From an uncultured Clostridia bacterium (GTDB lineage Bacteria; Bacillota; Clostridia; TANB77; CAG-508), in assembly GCA_948857205.1 (NCBI GenBank), contig CAQPRV010000049.1, positions 1 to 11,272 of the forward strand: a DNA stretch of 11,272 nucleotides, given 5' to 3'. Under the pieces are notes generated by a model. The model did no database searches, had not been told where the DNA came from, and saw only the letters and a program-made list of their open reading frames with translations. This document shows, in pieces, positions 1-7,584 of this stretch; within the stretch, counting starts at the first letter, position 1; each line of letters starts with the position of its first letter. Position numbers and translations under genes: made by a program.

Positions 1-85
1 AGAGAATTTGCGCCCTGGCTTTCCGAAGTCACCTGGGAAGCCATTTCCTGGACAAAAGTGTCCTGGAACACGCCTACCATATTGC
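1..85. other. Non-rRNA sequence fused to the broken 16S gene
   Basis: This stretch should continue the 16S gene but has no resemblance to bases 691 onward of any bacterial 16S. It is clearly richer in G and C than the rest of the window. Read on the minus strand, in frame from GCG GGC AAT ATG, it is open throughout and gives a protein-like sequence containing GNMVGVFQDTFVQEMASQ. A plus-strand frame is open too. It may be a piece of coding DNA from another genome joined during assembly. A true insertion into the rRNA gene cannot be excluded from this window. I do not recognise the protein. Confidence 0.6.
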
Positions 86-757
<672 letters not shown>

Positions 758-1010
758 TATTAGTTTTTAGAAATAATATATTTTTATAGTTATTTCTTTT
801 ATATAAACTTTTATAATATTTAAGTTTTTCTCAAGCTCTTTTTGCTTCTTACTTTTTTATAAAAACTTTTAAAAATTTACTTGTTCGGTACTTTTTTATG
901 CAAAGTTTTTTCAAACCTTACACCCTTTTCGGTACCGCTTCGGTTTATTCTCTAAAGGATTTTATTGTTTACTTTTCAATGTACTTTTTTGTTCCTCTTG
1001 TGCGGAACGA
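758..1010 (-). promoter_or_regulatory. rRNA operon leader
   Basis: This is the transcribed leader between the rRNA promoter and the 16S 5' end. The RNA should open almost at once with a hairpin, GTTCC/GGAAC around an 8-base loop (1008-991). Further down is a second structured patch at 946-913, with AAACC/GGTTT enclosing ACCG-AAG-CGGT. A boxA-like stretch, GAGCTTGAGAAAAACTT (about 838-822), loosely resembles the antitermination box of Bacillus rRNA leaders but is a weak match. A motif AAAAAGTA recurs three times. The short open frame on the plus strand here (898-1095) is low-complexity and lies over the promoter, so I do not take it as a gene. Confidence 0.6.
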
Positions 1011-1015
1011 TTTTA

Positions 1016-1044
1016 ATTATACATTACTGTTTTATGTTTGTCAA
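1016..1044 (-). promoter_or_regulatory. Sigma-A promoter of the rRNA operon
   Basis: On the minus strand, TTGACA (1044-1039), a 17-base spacer and TATAAT (1021-1016) match the housekeeping sigma-factor consensus exactly. Transcription should start at about 1008-1010 and run into the 16S gene. The stretch just upstream of the -35 box is A-rich with runs of A and T, as in an UP element. A perfect promoter fits a strongly expressed rRNA operon. No second promoter in tandem is convincing. Confidence 0.92.
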
Positions 1045-1171
1045 TACTTTTTTTTATTTTTTTCAAAAATATTTTTATGTATTTTTTTCCAATAAAGATA
1101 CAAGAAATTTTTATTGTTTATTTATATATTAATTTTCTTTGATATAACTATGTTTCATATGTAATTTATAA

Positions 1172-1218
1172 CATAAAAAAACTTTGAAAATACATATGTA
1201 AATTCAAAGTTTTTTATG
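1172..1218 (-). terminator. Rho-independent terminator after uppP
   Basis: Nearly perfect inverted repeat: CATAAAAAAACTTTGAA (1172-1188) and TTCAAAGTTTTTTATG (1203-1218), around a 14-base loop. Read on the minus strand the stem ends in a run of seven T. It lies 17 bases after the uppP stop codon and ahead of the rRNA promoter, so it should insulate the two units. The A and T tracts on both sides mean it could work in both directions. Confidence 0.85.
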
Positions 1219-1234
1219 ATTCTTTTTCTATAAA

Positions 1235-2047
1235 TTATGCAAAAGTAAAATATGCTAATATAAGAATTCCTAAAATAATCCTATAATATCCAAAAGCTTT
1301 AAAATCATTTTTCTTTATGTAATTCATTAAAAATTTAATTGCTATAATAGAAATAATAAAAGCAGTAATTAATCCAACAATTAATATTGCCATTTCTTGA
1401 CCTCTAAAGGCTAAGCCAAACTTCAATAATTTTAATAAACTTGCACCAAACATTACAGGTATTGCTAAAAAGAAAGTAAATTCAGCTGCTATTTCTCGTG
1501 AAGTTCCTATTAGTATTCCTCCTAAAATTGTTGCACCTGACCTAGATGTCCCTGGTATTAAGGCTAGTAATTGAAATATACCAATAATTAAGGCTGTTCT
1601 AAAAGTCATATTTTTTAATTCTGTAATATTAGCTTTTTTGTTTCTGTTTTCTATTATTATAAAAGCTATACCATATATAATCAACATAATTGCTACTATA
1701 AAAGGACTGTCTAAAAATTTTTCTATTAAATCATCAAATAATAGTCCAATTATTGCTGCTGGAAGGCATGCTACTAATACTTTTGACCATAATATCCATG
1801 TATCCTTTTTTTGCTCTTTTGTTTTCTTATTTGAAAATGGATTAAGTTTGTTAAAATATAATACTACTACTGCTAAAATTGCTCCTAATTGTATTACTAC
1901 TAAAAACATTTTCCAAAATTCTGGTGTTACATTAAGTTTTACAAATTGTTCTAATAATATCATATGCCCAGTACTACTAATTGGTAACCATTCGGTTATT
2001 CCTTCAACTATTCCAAATAAAATTGATTTTATAATTTCTATTATCAT
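1235..2047 (-). CDS. uppP: Undecaprenyl-diphosphatase (UppP/BacA)
   Basis: This integral membrane enzyme removes one phosphate from undecaprenyl diphosphate. That recycles the lipid carrier for peptidoglycan and other wall polymers; overproduction in this family gives bacitracin resistance. At 270 residues it has the usual family length. Both signature regions are intact: EGITEWLPISSTGH at residues 15-28, with the acidic Glu pair, and PGTSRSGAT at 165-173, with the catalytic-type Arg169. The rest is a series of hydrophobic helices. The ATG start is preceded by a weak purine-rich site (GAAGGGAAG). It begins 21 bases after the dpaA stop, so the two are probably co-transcribed, and a terminator follows. 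Because dpaA is a late sporulation gene, this copy may serve the spore cortex, but that is inference from position only. Confidence 0.95.
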   Translation of the reverse strand: MIIEIIKSILFGIVEGITEWLPISSTGHMILLEQFVKLNVTPEFWKMFLVVIQLGAILAVVVLYFNKLNPFSNKKTKEQKKDTWILWSKVLVACLPAAIIGLLFDDLIEKFLDSPFIVAIMLIIYGIAFIIIENRNKKANITELKNMTFRTALIIGIFQLLALIPGTSRSGATILGGILIGTSREIAAEFTFFLAIPVMFGASLLKLLKFGLAFRGQEMAILIVGLITAFIISIIAIKFLMNYIKKNDFKAFGYYRIILGILILAYFTFA

Positions 2048-2068
2048 ATATTTTTCTTCCCTTCTTTT

Positions 2069-2950
2069 CTATTTTTTATAAATTTCTCTTAGTACATTAT
2101 ATATTGTTTCTTTTATTATTTCTGCTGTTGTTATCGGTGCAACTTTTCCTGGTAAAGCTAAGGCCCATATTAGTTGTAAATTTCTATCTTTCGCTTCTTT
2201 TTTATCAACTCCTCCTGGATTTGATGCTAAATCTATTAATAAACAGTCTTCTTTTACATATTTTAATCTTTCTTTATTTAATATTAGATGTGGGACTGTA
2301 TTCATTATTATATCATATTTTGATATGTTTTCTCCTAAAAAATTTATATTGGTTTCTTCATATCCATAAGCTTTAATCCATGCTAAATCTTCATCTTTTC
2401 TTGCTGCACATGTAACTTTAGCAGATAGTCCTGACATTTTTCTAGCTAAAACTTTCCCTATTCTACCAAAGCCTAATATTAATACTTCACTTCCATGTAT
2501 TATTTTGTTTGTATTAGATATTGCAATTTCGATTGCTCCTTCAGCTGTTGATATAGTATTTAATACTGCTAATTCCTCTCTTTTCATTATATCTATTATT
2601 TCTATATACTCATCATTTGCCATTTCATATATTTCTGGTGATATACTTCCTGCTATTAATATTTTAGCATTTAGGTAATGCATTACCTCTCTAACAGATA
2701 TTTCTTTATCACTAAAGGGAGAATTTATACTTTTTCCATTACTTGAAAATGGAATTGGTCCAATAACTATTTCTACGTCTTCTCTAATTGCTTTACTTAT
2801 TTTGTCGCAAAAAATTATATTAGAATTTTCTTTTAGTTCTTCTGCTTTTTCTATTCCATAAGTATATACCATGTTACCATCCTTTGCAAGCATATTGACT
2901 AATTTTACAATTCTTAAATCTCCACCAATAACCGCAATATTAGTACCCAC
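2069..2950 (-). CDS. dpaA: Dipicolinate synthase subunit A (SpoVFA/DpaA)
   Basis: DpaA is one subunit of the enzyme that makes dipicolinic acid from a dihydrodipicolinate-pathway intermediate in the mother cell, for loading into the spore core. The 293 residues match the family length (297 in Bacillus subtilis). Visible features are an N-terminal IAVIGGDLR segment (residues 5-13), a STAEGAIEIAI block (134-144), a Rossmann dinucleotide-binding motif LGFGRIG (159-165), and the C-terminal LASNPGG (241-247) and ALPGKVAP (265-272) motifs typical of DpaA. The start codon is GTG, with AGAAGG eight bases upstream. The usual next gene, dpaB, is absent; uppP follows instead. A CATATAATA box upstream fits a late mother-cell sigma factor. 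DpaA is diagnostic of an endospore former or a recent descendant of one. Confidence 0.92.
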   Translation of the reverse strand: MGTNIAVIGGDLRIVKLVNMLAKDGNMVYTYGIEKAEELKENSNIIFCDKISKAIREDVEIVIGPIPFSSNGKSINSPFSDKEISVREVMHYLNAKILIAGSISPEIYEMANDEYIEIIDIMKREELAVLNTISTAEGAIEIAISNTNKIIHGSEVLILGFGRIGKVLARKMSGLSAKVTCAARKDEDLAWIKAYGYEETNINFLGENISKYDIIMNTVPHLILNKERLKYVKEDCLLIDLASNPGGVDKKEAKDRNLQLIWALALPGKVAPITTAEIIKETIYNVLREIYKK

Positions 2951-2985
2951 TTTGAAAACCTTCTTTCTTTTTTTCTAATTTATTC

Positions 2986-2994
2986 TATTATATG
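2986..2994 (-). promoter_or_regulatory. Possible -10 box of dpaA, sigma-K-like
   Basis: CATATAATA, read on the minus strand about 36 bases upstream of the dpaA GTG, fits the Bacillus sigma-K -10 pattern CATAnnnTA and also contains a sigma-A TATAAT. No AC-type -35 element is visible at the right distance, and no good TTGACA either. Late mother-cell expression is expected for dpaA from work in Bacillus. In AT-rich DNA such a box can arise by chance. Confidence 0.35.
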
Positions 2995-3040
2995 TAATTT
3001 ACTTTTTTATTATTTATATTTTTAAAATTTAACTTTAAAT

Positions 3041-3063
3041 AAATTGTTAAAAAAATTGTTAAA
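3041..3063. repeat. Two-copy short tandem repeat
   Basis: AAATTGTTAAA occurs at 3041-3051 and again at 3053-3063, a 12-base period. The second copy runs into the stem of the adjacent hairpin. On the minus strand it supplies the T-rich stretch that follows that hairpin. It may be simple slippage in AT-rich DNA. Confidence 0.6.
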
Positions 3064-3096
3064 TCCATGAATTTACTTATGTATTTTCATGGATTT
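3061..3096 (-). terminator. Hairpin between the TPR gene and dpaA, probable terminator
   Basis: Perfect 11-base inverted repeat: AAATCCATGAA (3061-3071) and TTCATGGATTT (3086-3096), around a 14-base loop. On the minus strand it is followed, three bases later, by AATTTTTTT. It could end the TPR gene transcript or a short leader RNA, leaving dpaA to its own promoter. On the plus strand the T run is immediate, but there is no gene that would need it. Confidence 0.55.
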
Positions 3097-3124
3097 TTAT
3101 TAGTATATTTTATTGTAATTAGAG

Positions 3125-3157
3125 CAACCTACAGATTAAATCTTAATTTATAGGTTG
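3125..3157 (-). promoter_or_regulatory. Long hairpin in the dpaA upstream region
   Basis: CAACCTA (3125-3131) pairs with TAGGTTG (3151-3157). Inside it AGATTAA pairs with TTAATTT through one G-U pair, separated from the outer helix by one mismatch and closed by a 3-base loop, giving about 14 pairs. It has no T tract on either side, so it is not a plain terminator. It could be a structured leader or the body of a small RNA running from the candidate promoter at 3206-3179 to the terminator-like hairpin at 3096-3061. I do not recognise a known riboswitch fold. Confidence 0.4.
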
Positions 3158-3178
3158 TGACACGCAAAGTGTAAAAAA

Positions 3179-3206
3179 ATTATATATTATAACATCCAAT
3201 TGGCAA
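3179..3206 (-). promoter_or_regulatory. Candidate promoter reading into the dpaA upstream gap
   Basis: On the minus strand, TTGCCA (3206-3201) and TATAAT (3184-3179) are separated by 16 bases. A second TATAAT at 3191-3186 is too close to the -35 box to pair with it. The promoter would start RNA at about 3172, just after the end of the TPR gene, and transcribe both downstream hairpins toward dpaA. TATAAT-like strings are frequent in such DNA, so this remains tentative. Confidence 0.4.
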
Positions 3207-3221
3207 AGGTGTAAACTTAAA

Positions 3222-4448
3222 TTATTCTCTGTATTTATTTTCTTTTTGTTTTTTATTATTCTTGTTATTTTTTTGTTCTTCTTTTGCTCCTTTGTTTAAT
3301 AAATTTATATCATTATAACTTAAACTTCTAGCTATTTCGCAAGTTTCCTCTAAATGTTTTTTTGCTTTTGTCTCTTTTTCTTTTAATTTTGTTTTTGTTT
3401 CTCCTTCTAGTTTAGCTGGAATTGATATTTTTGCTAGTATTGGTATAAATATTGGATCTTCTTTAACTTTATTCACAATTTTTTGGCTATTTATATCTAT
3501 TGCTATATTGATATATCTTATTGCTGTATCTTTATCCATCTTTATTAAAGATATTTTTGCTAATTCGTAATATGCATCTGATGATAATTCTTCATCTTCA
3601 ATTACTTCTAAAAATCTTTTTTCAGCTTCTTCTAATTCTTTAAAGATTAATGCAATTTGTGCTAAAGAATATTTTGAATTATAGGATAGTGAATTTATTT
3701 CTGCTGCTTTTTCATATTCTTGTTTTGCACTTTGAAAGTCATTTAGCATTGTGTATACTAGTCCTAAATTGTAATGTAGTTCAAAATTAACTGGATTATA
3801 CTTTATTGCTTCTGTGTATATATTTGCTGCTTCTTTGTATTTTTCTTGCTCTATTAATATATTTCCTAATAATTCTGATGCTTTTACCATATCTGGCTTT
3901 TTATTTAATAAATTAGATAGCATCTCACTTGCTTCTTCTTTTCTCTCTATTTTATTTAATAATTCTGATACTTTATAATATGAATCATAATCTTGTTTAT
4001 TAATATCTATAGCTTGCACATATTCGTCTATTGATTTTTGTATCTCTCCTTCTTGTTCATATACTTTTGCAAGTAGTAAGTGTGCTTTATAACTATTCTT
4101 GTTTTTATCTAATACTTTAAATAAATAAGTTTTTGATTTTTTTCTGTGTCCAAATATTAGATTTGTTTTTGCTTTTGATAAGTTTAGTAATTCATATAAG
4201 GATGCATAGTGTTTTTCTATTATTACTATTAATATTGGTAATAATATTGATGCTATATATTTAAAAATTATAAATATCATATTTAATTTGATATTAAATA
4301 GTACTTCTATAAAGTTTAATCCTATTCCTATTGCTTCTAAAACTATTATTGTAAGATATGTTGTATCATTTTTTTTTATCATTCTAAAAAACATATATAC
4401 AAATATAGTAAAAGAAATGAATGTGAATATTAATTGCTCTATTACCAT
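3222..4448 (-). CDS. Membrane-anchored TPR-repeat protein
   Basis: Protein of 408 residues with three parts. Residues 1-80 contain about three hydrophobic helices and should anchor it in the membrane. Residues about 120-323 are six tetratricopeptide repeats of 34 residues, with typical TPR spacing in HLLLAKVYEQEGEIQKSIDEY, SELLGNILIEQEKYKEAANIY and HYNLGLVYTMLNDFQSAKQEY. The C-terminal tail from about 345 is rich in Lys and Glu, probably disordered or coiled. TPR domains bind other proteins, so a scaffold or assembly role is likely, but the partner is unknown. An excellent site, AGAGGAG, lies eight bases before the ATG. The gene has its own promoter and is separated from dpaA by a hairpin, so it is probably a single-gene unit. 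A sporulation role is suggested only by position. Confidence 0.85.
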   Translation of the reverse strand: MVIEQLIFTFISFTIFVYMFFRMIKKNDTTYLTIIVLEAIGIGLNFIEVLFNIKLNMIFIIFKYIASILLPILIVIIEKHYASLYELLNLSKAKTNLIFGHRKKSKTYLFKVLDKNKNSYKAHLLLAKVYEQEGEIQKSIDEYVQAIDINKQDYDSYYKVSELLNKIERKEEASEMLSNLLNKKPDMVKASELLGNILIEQEKYKEAANIYTEAIKYNPVNFELHYNLGLVYTMLNDFQSAKQEYEKAAEINSLSYNSKYSLAQIALIFKELEEAEKRFLEVIEDEELSSDAYYELAKISLIKMDKDTAIRYINIAIDINSQKIVNKVKEDPIFIPILAKISIPAKLEGETKTKLKEKETKAKKHLEETCEIARSLSYNDINLLNKGAKEEQKNNKNNKKQKENKYRE

Positions 4449-4481
4449 TTTGTTTGCTCCTCTTTTTCCTTAATACTATAT

Positions 4482-4510
4482 ATTGTAGCCTATTTTTTCC
4501 ATTTTGTCTA
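4482..4510 (-). promoter_or_regulatory. Sigma-A promoter of the TPR gene
   Basis: On the minus strand, TAGACA (4510-4505), a 17-base spacer and TACAAT (4487-4482) match five of six bases in each box. The expected RNA start is at about 4475, giving a leader of some 25 bases before the ATG at 4448. It lies outside any coding region and downstream of the transglycosylase gene. Confidence 0.65.
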
Positions 4511-4560
4511 GTAAATTATGTAAATCACTTTTATTTTTTAAAAATAAGGCAATCAACTAA

Positions 4561-4589
4561 AAATTCAAATTATATACTTTTTGAAATTT
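4561..4589 (-). terminator. Weak AT-rich hairpin after the transglycosylase gene
   Basis: AAATTCAAA (4561-4569) pairs with TTTGAAATTT (4580-4589) with one bulged base, around a 10-base loop. On the minus strand the stem runs into a short T tract. It is the only terminator candidate after the four-gene operon, and its all-AT stem is weak. Confidence 0.35.
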
Positions 4590-4621
4590 TAATTAACTAC
4601 CTTATCTTTATTAATTAACTA
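4589..4621. repeat. Short direct repeat at the 3' end of the transglycosylase gene
   Basis: TTAATTAACTA occurs at 4589-4599 and 4611-4621, 22 bases apart. The right-hand copy covers the stop codon of the gene. No open frame or element ends are associated with it. Confidence 0.5.
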
Positions 4622-5178
4622 TATAAGCTTTTATAAATCTTATAATCCCTTAATATCTTTCTTACATAGGTATTAGTTTCTTTATACGGAATATTTTCAA
4701 TATCTGTACCATCACTTTTAATAATTCCTTTATCAATCCAATTATCTACTGTACCAATACCAGCATTATAAGCAGCTAAAGCAACCTCTATGTTATTATA
4801 TTTTGCTATTAAAATTTGCAAATATTTAGTACCAATATTAATATTATTATCTATCTTTAAAATTTCTTGTCTCAAATTATTTATATCAATATCAATTGAA
4901 TACTTTATAGCAACATCTTTAGCAGTTTCTTCCATTATTTGCATTAGTCCAATAGCCTTTTTATTGGAAATAGCCTCTTGATTAAAATTACTTTCTGCTT
5001 TTATTACAGCAAATATTAAATTTTCATCAACGTTATAATTATTTGCATACATATTTACAATCTCTTGATAAGTTTTAGGATAAATTAACATTAACAATTT
5101 ATCTTTAAAAAATCCAAGAAAAACAAATAAAATCAAAATTATTAATATAAATAAAAGTGCTTTTTTATTCTTCAACAA
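4615..5178 (-). CDS. Small membrane-anchored lytic transglycosylase, SLT family
   Basis: This enzyme should cleave the glycan strands of peptidoglycan between MurNAc and GlcNAc, forming 1,6-anhydro ends, at the outer face of the membrane. The 187 residues begin with a positively charged start (KNKK) and one hydrophobic helix (about 8-24) that serves as a membrane anchor. The SLT domain follows, with catalytic Glu62 in KAESNF, GLMQI at 77-81, INIGTKYL at 113-120, AAYNAG at 135-140 and IPYKETNTYV at 163-172. It resembles Slt70 and MltC catalytic domains and the short SLT proteins of Bacillus and clostridia. The start appears to be TTG: two TTG codons stand side by side, with AAGGAG six or nine bases upstream, and no ATG is available. 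It lies 30 bases after polA, the last gene of the operon. Confidence 0.9.
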   Translation of the reverse strand: MLKNKKALLFILIILILFVFLGFFKDKLLMLIYPKTYQEIVNMYANNYNVDENLIFAVIKAESNFNQEAISNKKAIGLMQIMEETAKDVAIKYSIDIDINNLRQEILKIDNNINIGTKYLQILIAKYNNIEVALAAYNAGIGTVDNWIDKGIIKSDGTDIENIPYKETNTYVRKILRDYKIYKSLYS

Positions 5179-5208
5179 TTTTCTCTCCTTTTTATTATAT
5201 AAAATGTT

Positions 5209-7584
5209 TTACTTGCATTCATACCAATTACATGCTTCAGATATTTCTGCAATTAGAGGTACTTTTAATTTAGTTGCCTTTTCCATTGATTCTTTTAAAA
5301 TATTTTTAACTTGTTCAACTTCATTTTCTGGAACTTCTATCATCATTTCATCATGAACTTGTAAAACAATTTTTGACTGTAGTCCTTCACTCTTTAACTT
5401 TCTATATACTTTAATCATTGCTATCTTCATAATATCAGCAGCTGTTCCTTGAATAGGAGTATTCATAGCTACTCTTGCACCAAATTGTCTTACCATATAA
5501 TTATTTGATTTCAGTTCTGGAATATATCTTCTCCTATTAAATAAGGTTTCTACATATCCTTTTTCTTTTGCTTCTTCTGTTATATTTTCCATAAATTTCT
5601 TTATACCAGAGTATTGTTCTAAGTATTCATCTATATATTGTTTTGCTTTTTTTCTTGAAATTCCTAGTTGTTCACCCAGACCAAAATCACTAATTCCATA
5701 AACTATTCCAAAATTTACTGCTTTAGCATTACTTCTTTGCTCTTTTGTTACTTCCTCTATTGGTGTTTTAAATACTTTAGAAGCTGCTTGTTTATGAATG
5801 TCTTGACCTTCGTTAAAGGCTTCTATCATATGTTCATCTTCTGAAATCGCAGCTAATATCCTTAATTCTATTTGAGAATAGTCAGCATCAATATATACTT
5901 TTCCTGCTTCTGGTTTAAAAGCTTTTCTTATTCTTTTGCCTAATTCAAATCTTGTTGGTATATTTTGAAGATTTGGCTCTGTTGAACTAATCCTACCTGT
6001 AGCAGTAATTGTTTGGTGAAAAAAGGAATGTATTCTTTTGGTTTTTGAATTTATATATGGTTTTAATCCCTCAACATAAGTTGAATTTAATTTCATAAGT
6101 TGTCTATACTCTAAAATTAGTTCTATTATAGGATCTTCTTTTTTTAGTTTTTCTAAAACATCAACATCTGTTGAATATCCACTTTTTGTCTTTTTTATTA
6201 CTGGTAATTTCATTTTTTCAAATAATATTTGACCTAATTGTTTTGTAGAATTAATATTAAATTCTTCTCCTGATCTTTCATATATTTTTTTAGTGAGCTC
6301 CTCTAATTGTTCTGTAAGTTCTTTTCCAAATTCATTTAATTCTTTTTCATCTAAATACATTCCATTTGCTTGCATATCTGATAATACTTCTACTGTTGGC
6401 ATATCTATGTTATAAAATAAATCTATTCCATTAATTTCTTCTAGTTCTTTTAAGGTTATTTTCTTTATTTCATTTATCGCATATGCATATAATCTATATC
6501 TATCTTTTTCTTCTTGTTTTATATTTTCTGTTTCAATATTATCAAATAAATTAATTTGTTGTTGTTCTTTTTTATCTAAGGTATTATTTATATCAATTTC
6601 TAAATATTGCTCTATTAAATTTTCTATCTTTATTTTATTATTAGTAGAATTAAGTATATAGGATGCTATTCCTATATCATAATCCATACCTTTTATGTTG
6701 ATATTTTCTTGTTTTAATAATATATATATTTTTGTTAAATCTATACTTGTTTTCTTTATTTTTTCATCTTCAAATATATCTTTAAATTGTTGTATTTCAT
6801 CATCTTTTATTGAAATATAATAAGCTTCATTTTCTTTTTCCTGATATATACTAATTGCTATTATTTTTTCTTTTATTATTTTCTCACTTTTATCATCTGG
6901 TTTTGTGTTTAAATAAAAGCACATCTTTTCTTGTTCTTTAATTAATTCTATTATTTCTTCTTTGCTTTTATTTACTTTTTTGAAAATCTCTTTATTTTCT
7001 TGTTTTTTACTCTCTTTTGTACTTTCTTCTAATGAAAATCTTTCAATAAATCTCTTAAAGTTTAATTCTTTAAATATTTCTAATACTTTTTGTCTGTCCC
7101 ATTCTTCTATCTTAAAGTTTTCTAGAGTATCCTCTATTGGAACTTCTATATTGATCGTTCCTAAAGTTTTTGATAAAATTGCAAGATCTTTATTATTAAT
7201 AATCTTTTCTCTTTGCTTTCCTTTTAATTCATCTTCTTCTTTTTCTATTATTGTGTAAAGATTCTCTATTGAGCCATATTTTTGTATTAAAGTCAAAGCT
7301 GTTTTTTCTCCTATACCAGGTACTCCTGGTATGTTGTCTGATGTATCTCCCTGTAGGCCTTTTACATCTATTAATTGTTGTGGCTCTATTCCATATTTTT
7401 CTTTAATTTTTTCTCTGTTAAATTCTTCTGTTTCTGTTTTTCCTGCCTTTGTATGTGGAATTCTAATTGTAACTTTGTCTGTTGCTAATTGAAAGGTATC
7501 TCTATCTCCAGAAAGTATTGTTACTTCTAATCCTTTTTTTTCTCCATATTTTGATAAAGTACCGTAATATATCATCACCTTCAT
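5209..7584 (-). CDS. polA: DNA polymerase I, main part (frameshifted gene)
   Basis: Pol I fills gaps and removes RNA primers during lagging-strand synthesis and repair. This frame carries the rest of the 5' nuclease, including LSGDRDTFQ and the helix-hairpin-helix DNA-binding block GDTSDNIPGVPGIGEKTA (residues 79-96 of this frame). A degenerate proofreading-like domain (about 210-380) follows, then a complete polymerase domain: TATGRISSTEPNLQNIP (527-543), motif A DYSQIELR (568-575), the O helix RSNAKAVNFGIVYG (617-630) and motif C VHDE (743-746). The proofreading-domain acids expected at the metal sites are missing (YLNT in place of a DxE motif, YAINE in place of YxxxD), as in other Gram-positive Pol I enzymes. 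The true N-terminus lies in another frame; the ATG at 7584 has no good binding site and is probably not a natural start. In the rejoined 900-residue protein these numbers rise by 109. Confidence 0.93.
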   Translation of the reverse strand: MKVMIYYGTLSKYGEKKGLEVTILSGDRDTFQLATDKVTIRIPHTKAGKTETEEFNREKIKEKYGIEPQQLIDVKGLQGDTSDNIPGVPGIGEKTALTLIQKYGSIENLYTIIEKEEDELKGKQREKIINNKDLAILSKTLGTINIEVPIEDTLENFKIEEWDRQKVLEIFKELNFKRFIERFSLEESTKESKKQENKEIFKKVNKSKEEIIELIKEQEKMCFYLNTKPDDKSEKIIKEKIIAISIYQEKENEAYYISIKDDEIQQFKDIFEDEKIKKTSIDLTKIYILLKQENINIKGMDYDIGIASYILNSTNNKIKIENLIEQYLEIDINNTLDKKEQQQINLFDNIETENIKQEEKDRYRLYAYAINEIKKITLKELEEINGIDLFYNIDMPTVEVLSDMQANGMYLDEKELNEFGKELTEQLEELTKKIYERSGEEFNINSTKQLGQILFEKMKLPVIKKTKSGYSTDVDVLEKLKKEDPIIELILEYRQLMKLNSTYVEGLKPYINSKTKRIHSFFHQTITATGRISSTEPNLQNIPTRFELGKRIRKAFKPEAGKVYIDADYSQIELRILAAISEDEHMIEAFNEGQDIHKQAASKVFKTPIEEVTKEQRSNAKAVNFGIVYGISDFGLGEQLGISRKKAKQYIDEYLEQYSGIKKFMENITEEAKEKGYVETLFNRRRYIPELKSNNYMVRQFGARVAMNTPIQGTAADIMKIAMIKVYRKLKSEGLQSKIVLQVHDEMMIEVPENEVEQVKNILKESMEKATKLKVPLIAEISEACNWYECK

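Noticed and set aside
898..1095. Plus-strand open frame of 65 codons
   Set aside because: It is low-complexity Phe/Tyr-rich, overlaps the rRNA promoter and leader on the other strand, and has no binding site.
1638..2081. Plus-strand open frame of 147 codons
   Set aside because: Antisense to uppP, whose motifs are complete; composition follows from the opposite strand.
2104..2376. Plus-strand open frame of 90 codons
   Set aside because: Leu-rich antisense shadow of dpaA with no domain or binding site.
6962..7258. Plus-strand open frame of 98 codons
   Set aside because: Antisense shadow of polA; Ser/Leu/Phe-rich as expected from the reverse of Lys/Glu-rich coding DNA.
7555..7575. Programmed frameshift in polA
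   Set aside because: No heptamer of repeated bases, no stop codon at the shift site and poor re-pairing of a Leu tRNA on TAC; kept only as a remote alternative.
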